DNA of 64,000 nucleotides, taken from positions 16,997,109-17,061,108 of the forward strand of contig OU015490.1 in NCBI GenBank assembly GCA_907164885.2, given 5' to 3'. Below are positions 58,011-64,000 of the stretch, in pieces. The position numbers and the translations under genes were made by a program. The notes below the pieces were generated by a model. That model saw nothing but the letters and a program-made list of their open reading frames with translations, was not told the DNA's origin and ran no database searches. Every line of letters starts with the position of its first letter. The stretch's first letter is position 1. The DNA is from Dolomedes plantarius. Its lineage: Eukaryota > Arthropoda > Arachnida > Araneae > Dolomedidae.

Positions 58011-58993
58011 CAACCTTTTAACTAGGTGGGCATATTTCAGAAATGCGGGAGTTCGGCAGGCACTGCTGGACGAAGAGGAGAAGGGGGGGGGGGGAGGTTA
58101 ATATTTAAACATGAAAATATTAATGTGACATAAGTTTTTCATACATAAATTCAAATTTTAATTCAAACAAAAGAATCTTACAATTGATAATTAATGCAAT
58201 GTTGGACATTGCAAATCTGCGACCTACTTGTTGCAATGTGGCACATAAGTTGAATTCCCAGTTCTCAGGCATTGGTCCAAATGAGTGTGAGAGAGGCTTG
58301 GTCGGTAATTTTATTTTAAGAATTTCATATTAGAAAACAAAGGTTCACAAGTATATGTCAATGTGCTAAGCGAGTTCAATTTCAGAGCACTTTTTCTCAA
58401 CAATGAAAAGCTATTCATTCACTAAATTCGAGAATTTTCCTTCATTATGATGTGATTTTAATTCAATATTATTGCTTATATTTATAATTTCCAATTCTAA
58501 GTCCTCCTTATTGCAAATATCAAAATATGTTGCAATTTTACTGGTCACATTGTCCTCTGTATCACAGAAAAGATTAATAGAAAACGTCAAGAATACTTCC
58601 AATCGTAGAATTCTACAAATCTGGTATTAAATTCTTCAAATATGGAATTAAAATGTTTGGCAAACTGATAGGTTGTAGCATTTGCAATTTTCTATAACCA
58701 TTTTTAAATTTGGGAAATGTGATAAATTATCTCTCTTTATATGTAATTTCCAGAGTGCCAATTTAGCCTTAAATGCATTTATCGTACTTATCATAGAAGC
58801 AAGGGGAGAGCGACGCTGTCGAGAGATCAGGCTGGTCAGTTTTTGATTTTTACGGTTTTACGATTTTAAATTTTTTTACTAAATTTATTCATTACACCTA
58901 CGAGCATTTGTTGTTAAAATATCTAAAAAATTTTGATATTCGAATGGCGTGCACTTTAAAATTGTTTCGCTGGCACCACATTACCGACCCCTG
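58011..58993. mobile_element. Adjacent hAT element sharing middle flank
   Basis: It begins 'caaccttttaactaggtgg' and ends '...ccacattaccgacccctg'. Flanks are gtctagag (58003-58010, shared with the neighbour) and ctctagaa (58994-59001). A degraded - strand region (58411-58602) may be a transposase relic, but I cannot identify it. Confidence 0.7.
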
Positions 58994-59001
58994 CTCTAGA
59001 A

Positions 59002-59789
59002 GTTCCATTATGGCACATAAGAGGAATGTTTGTTTTAAGCTGAACATTGTTTTTGGCTTCATATTTGATAATTAATAAATAAGTAGATTTATGATTTTTA
59101 GCATCAATATTTTTAAAAACATGTAGACTTTAAAGATTTTTATTTAAGTATACTTTTTATTTTACATACTTTTAAATAATTTATTCTAGAAAAAGAAAGT
59201 TTTCCTGATGGGCGGAGAAAATTTATTACTGTTTTTCCTATAAAAATGTTATTAAAATTAACAAATATCTTTATATCTAAACATGTTAATAAAAGTTGAA
59301 GCTCTTAATAGAACTTAAAAATATTTATAAATATGAAGTTATCAATTCTACACATTTAAGGAACTTAACATCTAATGCATTTTTATTTATCTTTAACTGT
59401 AAAAAATGTTTTAAATCTGCTTTAAATGTATGATAAATTATCTACAATTTTAAAATATGGTATAAGTCCCAATAAAAGATAGGAGATTAGGTTAGCCACA
59501 ACATACTTACAGAGAGCTATCAAAAACTTGGATATACCTGAAGTTGGATAAAGGTATCATATGCTTCACGAACCGATAAACATAACATTTTATTTACATA
59601 ACTTTAACAAATCAGATCATAATACAATTACAGCAAGTATAACACTGTGGCAACGAACAAAGGTGAAGTGAATAGTAACAGATGAAATGGAAACTCCGGT
59701 CAAAGTTTGGATTCTTACATTCGGCAGAGTTCATGATCAAAGAAGGGGTAGAAGTTTGGGCAGAGATTGTGAGTGTTCGGGTGCCTCAT
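59002..59789 (-). other. BCAS3 intron, nothing recognised
   Basis: AT-rich with no element end or exon. Confidence 0.4.
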
Positions 59790-60237
59790 ACCTATTTTTA
59801 CCATGTTTTTATTAACTTGCTTTCTTGTTTGTTTGTTTGTCTGTTTGTGTGTGTGTGTTTGTCCGGTACAAATCTTGCAATCGAGTTTTAACTAACTTCA
59901 CGACTAGCTAGACATTTGAAGCTTTTTAATAGCTCAGAACACGAAGACAATGCATCATTTTAATACTTTTAGCCATCTTAAAGATGAACTGAATTCTTTT
60001 TCAGTTAATTTTGTTTTGTAGACTGGTGCAGCCATCTATCGACCGGGATGGGAACGAAAAGTTAAACGCAAGTTAACTTCCAATTAACTTCATTTTCTTT
60101 CAAGTGGATGGGATAATTCATCAAAAAAATTTAAAAAGTATTTATTAATACATAGAATTGTCAAGTTTATATGATTAAACAGAAAATTTAAAAACATTGT
60201 ATATAAAAAGTTCTTTTTATCTTGTAATTATTAACCT
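59790..60237 (+). repeat. Interspersed repeat family X, copy 3
   Basis: Near-identical to 49225-49655 over about 430 bp, and to 5115-5546 in reverse. It contains 'gttaaacgcaagttaacttc' and a (GT)n stretch near 59830-59860. The right boundary lies near 'ttgtaattatt'. Confidence 0.85.
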
Positions 60238-60420
60238 CTTAAAACACATTTTAAATTAACTTCAATCGAAAATGTTTTAAACCAATCATGGGAACTTGGA
60301 GTCTGAGATAGTTGAATGAATACACAGCGAACATGCTAATTAGATTTTGCTTGAAAGATACTAACAGTGAAAACATTTTAAATATACTAAAACTTCTGAA
60401 AGAGCAAAAAGTAACAGTAC

Positions 60421-60574
60421 CTCAATAGATTCCACTGGGCATGGGCTGTGACATCCAACTCTATTGGAGAATCATCTGTTTTGGGACTTCCTGCTGCAGG
60501 CTTTGGTTCTAAAATATATTCTGTCAAATTGCCATGCCAGTCAATGATAAATAGGGAATCCATAGGAGGCTTGT
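60421..60574 (-). CDS. BCAS3: BCAS3 coding exon, BCAS3 domain
   Basis: First BCAS3 exon visible, reading from the upstream side. It is 154 bp from acceptor 'gctgttttcag' to donor 'gtactg'. It encodes KPPMDSLFIIDWHGNLTEYI and then LEPKPAAGSPKTDDSPIELDVTA..WNLLR (split here). The SLFIxDxHGxLxEYxLEPxP pattern is the start of the conserved BCAS3 domain that follows the N-terminal WD40-like beta-propeller. Upstream exons encoding the propeller lie beyond 64000. The last two bases (AG) join the next exon in frame. Confidence 0.95.
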
Positions 60575-60760
60575 CTGAAAACAGCAAATTGAAACACAGT
60601 TAATGAACCATTTCATTTTCAAAGCTACCCATGATAATATATTATGCATAGCACAGAAAAGTAAATTGAAAAATAATTAAAAATTGACTAAATAAATGAT
60701 TTACAAAGAATACCCATTTCATTTGTATAATTAAGCAACTTAAGGCTGACAAGTAGGAGC

Positions 60761-61120
60761 CCTATCAGATTTATATGGCTCAATGTTAACTTATGGAGGA
60801 AATGTTTCCAGGGATTTTTGACTTGGATTGAACAATTAAAAAAAATTTAAAACAATAAAAAAAAATTAATTGTCCAATAACAGAGAAAATTTTTTTTAAT
60901 AAATAAATACTTTAAAATCTGAATGATTAAAGAAAAAAAAATGGAATATACTATTTTTAAAATACATATAATTTCCTTTGATGGAGGAACTTTCTAAAAT
61001 GAATAAGATAGCAGAGTAAAAAAAATTTTTTTTTATTATTACAGAGTAAAAAAATAAATAAATCTTAAGTTGGCAATCATCGAAAAATTTTCTCTCTAGC
61101 TTAACCTTGACCCAGCAACC
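60761..61120. mobile_element. Palindromic MITE, family Y copy 2
   Basis: The left part 'cctatcagatttatatggct', 'aatgttaac' and 'ttgacttggatt' matches 11493-11600. The right part 'tctctctagcttaaccttga' mirrors the other end. More decayed than copy 1. Confidence 0.6.
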
Positions 61121-61148
61121 TTAAATCACCTACACACAAACAAACACG

Positions 61149-61150
<2 letters not shown>

Positions 61151-61213
<63 letters not shown>
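61151..61213. repeat. (TA)n microsatellite
   Basis: About 31 TA units after a short (CA)n. Confidence 0.95.
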
Positions 61214-61215
<2 letters not shown>

Positions 61216-61633
61216 ATTGTCAGACTCGCATCTGACTTCTTAATTGGAAAGATGTGACTGATTTAAGTATGATCCACAGGACCATTAACAACTCAAAGAA
61301 CTCTTCGAAAGAGGACTGTACCGATACTAAGTGAAATAGACACATCATTTTGAATGGTTAAGAAAAAGATCATTAGCACATGAAGAGCGGCGATGTAAGA
61401 ATGGAGAGCCTAGCTGGTGCCACTAGCATGTAAAGGTGAATACTTAACCGCAGAGAAGTGGGATGCCAACAAAAGACTGAAAAGTTGAATCCTGGTAAGC
61501 ATGACAGTTACTGCAAGTGGTGCGGGAGAATTTACGAGAACTTCCCAAGGATGGTGATAAATGAACAAGACAGCAAGGGAGGAGAGCATTATAGACTCGA
61601 CTTTGATTATGTGTTGACGCACTGAGAGAGCGT
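61214..61633 (-). other. BCAS3 intron, GC-richer block, unidentified
   Basis: Noticeably less AT-rich than its surroundings and bounded on the left by (TA)n. The block continues on the far side of the hAT MITE (61828-62029) up to another short TA tract. It is probably an old mobile element, but I see no terminal repeats or domains. Confidence 0.4.
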
Positions 61634-61641
61634 GGGGAATC

Positions 61642-61819
61642 CAGTAACATAGCAAGCATAACTGGCGCCCGGGGAACGATACGTTTTTGGCGCCCCACCT
61701 TCTGAAAAACATATAGTAATATAATATAGAGAATTAGTGAAAAGGCCCGTTTGGCACCCCTCTACGAGTGGCGCCCAGGGCACGATAGACCCCCTTGCCC
61801 TCCCATCGCTATGCCACTG
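61642..61819. mobile_element. hAT MITE with ggggaatc duplication
   Basis: 178 bp with ends 'cagtaacatagcaagc' and '...atcgctatgccactg', flanked by exact ggggaatc at 61634-61641 and 61820-61827. It contains two 'tggcgccc'-type blocks. Confidence 0.9.
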
Positions 61820-62427
61820 GGGGAATCTAGGAGACAGGGGTCTCAAATGGACTATGCTATGTTCTTGCTCCCACTAATCTATGCGATGATGGTTCTACAG
61901 AACTAAACTATTGTATATGATGATTATTATAAATATCTCATATTAAACAAGATGTAAGTACAAGCCACTTCTCCATTCATGCATTAATTCTACGAGACAT
62001 TTATACATCAGGTCATGACGATCCGGTTTATATATATATATATTTCTAAAAGTCCCATCAGAAAGAATTGACTCACTGATAACAGATTAAATCAGACATA
62101 TCTTTCTCCTAAATTTCTAGGACTAGTAAGAAAAATAACTGCAATAATAAACTAAGTCACCAGTCAAAATTTAGATGATTTCTCAGCATATAGAATATTT
62201 TACTAACAATATATCTATAATTTCTGATGAGCTTATAAAGCACAAAAATAAACATCTATGACTGATAGCGATGCTGAAGATCCACAATGTTTGCAAATTT
62301 AGTAAATCCTTCTAACAAGTATACAATCTATGCATTTTACGTCATAATAAATCCTAAGCAGTTCTGTTTGTATGCTTATGATAATAGACAAAGTTGCGTA
62401 TGTCTGACAGTATACCTCAGCGCATAC

Positions 62428-63375
62428 CAGTTTTCTAACATTTTTTAAGTTGTGACCCCTCTCAGTGATTTCCAGTCATCCTGTGACACTACCGCACACA
62501 CACACCTTACCTGCTTTTTTCATTAAAAAGACCTTTTAAGATAGGGGTGTAAAACTCGCGGCCCGGCCAATATATTGGCACACAATAATATAATAAAATA
62601 ACCGATGCAGAATTATAAGATAGGAAGAATTCGCTAAATGTTTTTTTAATTATACTCATTTTTTGCTATTATTAAACAAAATGCATATATTTATGTTGAA
62701 TATACTGTAATTAGGTAAATAAACCTACGTTTCTATTAATATTGATTTTTTATTGTGGCCCACCTATAGTTAAACCTTGTTTGTTTGGCCCAAGTTAGCC
62801 TTTGAGTTTGATGCCCCTGTTTTAAGACATTAAGAAAAAAACTAAATTTTTATAATTTAATTCTAGGTAAATGTTTAAAAGAAATTTGTAACGCATGCAG
62901 AACATTGAGAAATATCAATCCCTCAGTCAAAGGTATGTAAAAGCAAGAACACAACAGAACAGAACCCAAAGAAAAATAATTCACCTACCATATTGATATT
63001 GATTTACATAATAAAAAAATAGAAAAACTCATACTTAAAAAAAAATTGCTTTATTTTGTTGGAAAACTACAAAAGTAATGAAAAAAGTGATAGCAAAGGC
63101 TGATGAAAGACAAATTAATGATTTGTTTGTATACTATATGTAGTAAGTAATCGTGATTTTCATTCACCACCTAATAAAGGCGGCAGATTTCTAACAAACT
63201 GAGTTTGCACACGGAATGACACTTTTCCCTTTCAAAATCATCACTGCTATACAATTTCATGCTAAATAAATACTGACAAATTTTTTTCAGAGAAATTCGC
63301 TAAAAAGTTATTTTAATTGAATAAAACTATGGCCACCCTCAAGGGGGGTCATGACCCACAGGTTGGGAACCCCTG
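62428..63375. mobile_element. hAT element, possible, hosting a nested MITE
   Basis: The left end 'cagttttctaacattttttaa' with 'gttgtgacccctctcag', and the right end '...ggtcatgacccacaggttgg' to 'gaacccctg', resemble hAT termini. The flanks gcgcatac (62420-62427) and gtctatac (63376-63383) match at 5 of 8, so the pairing is tentative. Confidence 0.5.
62542..62819. mobile_element. hAT MITE with ttttaaga duplication
   Basis: 278 bp with ends 'taggggtgtaaaactcgcgg' and '...tttgagtttgatgcccctg', flanked by exact ttttaaga at 62534-62541 and 62820-62827. It is nested within the candidate element 62428-63375. Confidence 0.88.
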
Positions 63376-63464
63376 GTCTATACTGTTGGACACTGATAAA
63401 AAGAGGGCTACAAATGAACCCACCAAGGCATTTCCCAGTCTACCAATAAAAATGTTTCCAATTA

Positions 63465-64000
63465 TATGACAAAACTAGCTGAATACCTGTGCTTTGCTGC
63501 GGAATACATTTTAGGATAATTACAATGAAAACTGTAATGGATATTTTTACAGACAAAATAATGTAGAAGAAAATATTCAAATTAAATCTAATAGAACATA
63601 CTAAAGAATATAGAACAGTTTGAGGAACATTTTCCCTATCAATAACCAAAATTTCCAAAATCATTTTTTCACAGAGATCCGCACAAAGAAGACACACAGA
63701 GAATAGTCGCAGAGAATACAATTTTCCCCACAAACATATTGGAGTGTCCCTATTTACCCCCTTAGGGATGAAATTTCAAAAAATCCTTTCTTAGCAACTA
63801 TCCATGCCATTATAGGAATGCACTGTCAAAATTTCAGCCCTTTAGGTCAAGTGGTTAGGCTGTGCGATGTCTTTCAGTCAGTCATGGAACTGTTTTATAT
63901 ATAGGTTTAATTTAATATCCATAAAATTCTTAAAATTGAATTTTATGGATTTTGAATTAAATTCTTAAAAAACTTCCATCTCAATTAGTCTAGCGGTTAA
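63465..64000. repeat. Interspersed repeat family Z, copy 2, runs off window
   Basis: Shares 'ctagctgaat', 'aggataattacaatgaaaa', 'cagccctttaggtc', 'cagtcagtca' and 'gaactgttttata' with 26460-27085. The last 45 bases ('cttccatctcaattagtcta' region) match 26590-26620. A - strand ORF at 63440-63733 has no recognised domain. Confidence 0.65.

Larger units (their letters stand above)
56959..60420 (-). other. BCAS3 intron with tandem hAT elements
   Basis: 3462-bp intron. It holds two adjacent hAT elements (57243-58002 and 58011-58993) and copy 3 of repeat family X (59790-60237). No further exon seen. Confidence 0.85.
60575..64000 (-). other. Upstream BCAS3 intron, partial
   Basis: More than 3.4 kb of the next intron, running off the window. 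It contains MITE family Y copy 2, a (TA)n tract, three hAT elements and part of repeat family Z. No BCAS3-like exon is seen. Confidence 0.75.

Overview
This window is eukaryotic nuclear DNA: AT-rich, gene-poor, with split genes that have large introns and GT-AG splice sites, and crowded with transposable elements and (TA)n microsatellites. The repeat set (Tc1/mariner, hAT, piggyBac and PIF-like MITEs, jockey-like LINE tails, tRNA-headed SINEs) and the two genes fit an arthropod, possibly a chelicerate such as a spider. The species call is inference. There is no prokaryotic architecture, CRISPR array or operon.

Two host genes are supported. At the left edge are the last two coding exons of a T-box transcription factor on the + strand (1051-1127 and 2967-3600, stop at 3598-3600). 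The first carries the last strand/helix of the T-box domain. On the - strand, seven consecutive coding exons (60574 down to 33843) encode the C-terminal 311 residues of a BCAS3 (rudhira) orthologue. Every splice phase closes and the stop codon is at 33843-33845. The two genes are convergent across about 30 kb. A T-box gene beside BCAS3 recalls the animal TBX2/TBX4-BCAS3 linkage.

Layout: 1-1000, about 130-bp tandem repeats in the last T-box intron, interrupted by a PIF/Harbinger-like MITE; 3.6-16.2 kb, intergenic transposon graveyard (two Tc1 elements in one TA array, a 3' LTR, a truncated mariner, hAT and PIF-like MITEs, a long foldback); 16.2-33.8 kb, very AT-rich intergenic DNA with a few elements, including an interrupted LINE tail and a composite of hAT elements; 33.8-60.6 kb, BCAS3 exons with a 14.9-kb intron holding most of the insertions (hAT, an IS630-superfamily element with a nested SINE, a foldback repeat, a LINE RNase H remnant, a piggyBac derivative); 60.6-64 kb, upstream BCAS3 intron with more hAT MITEs.

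Most transposon calls rest on terminal inverted repeats plus target-site duplications readable in the sequence, so their boundaries are precise to a few bases. Transposase genes are all broken. I found no convincing undescribed molecular system. The most unusual structures are two loci where adjacent hAT elements share one middle copy of the target duplication, the Tc1 pair within a TA tract, and the large foldback repeats. Exon boundaries were derived by eye from reading frame and splice consensus without transcript data.
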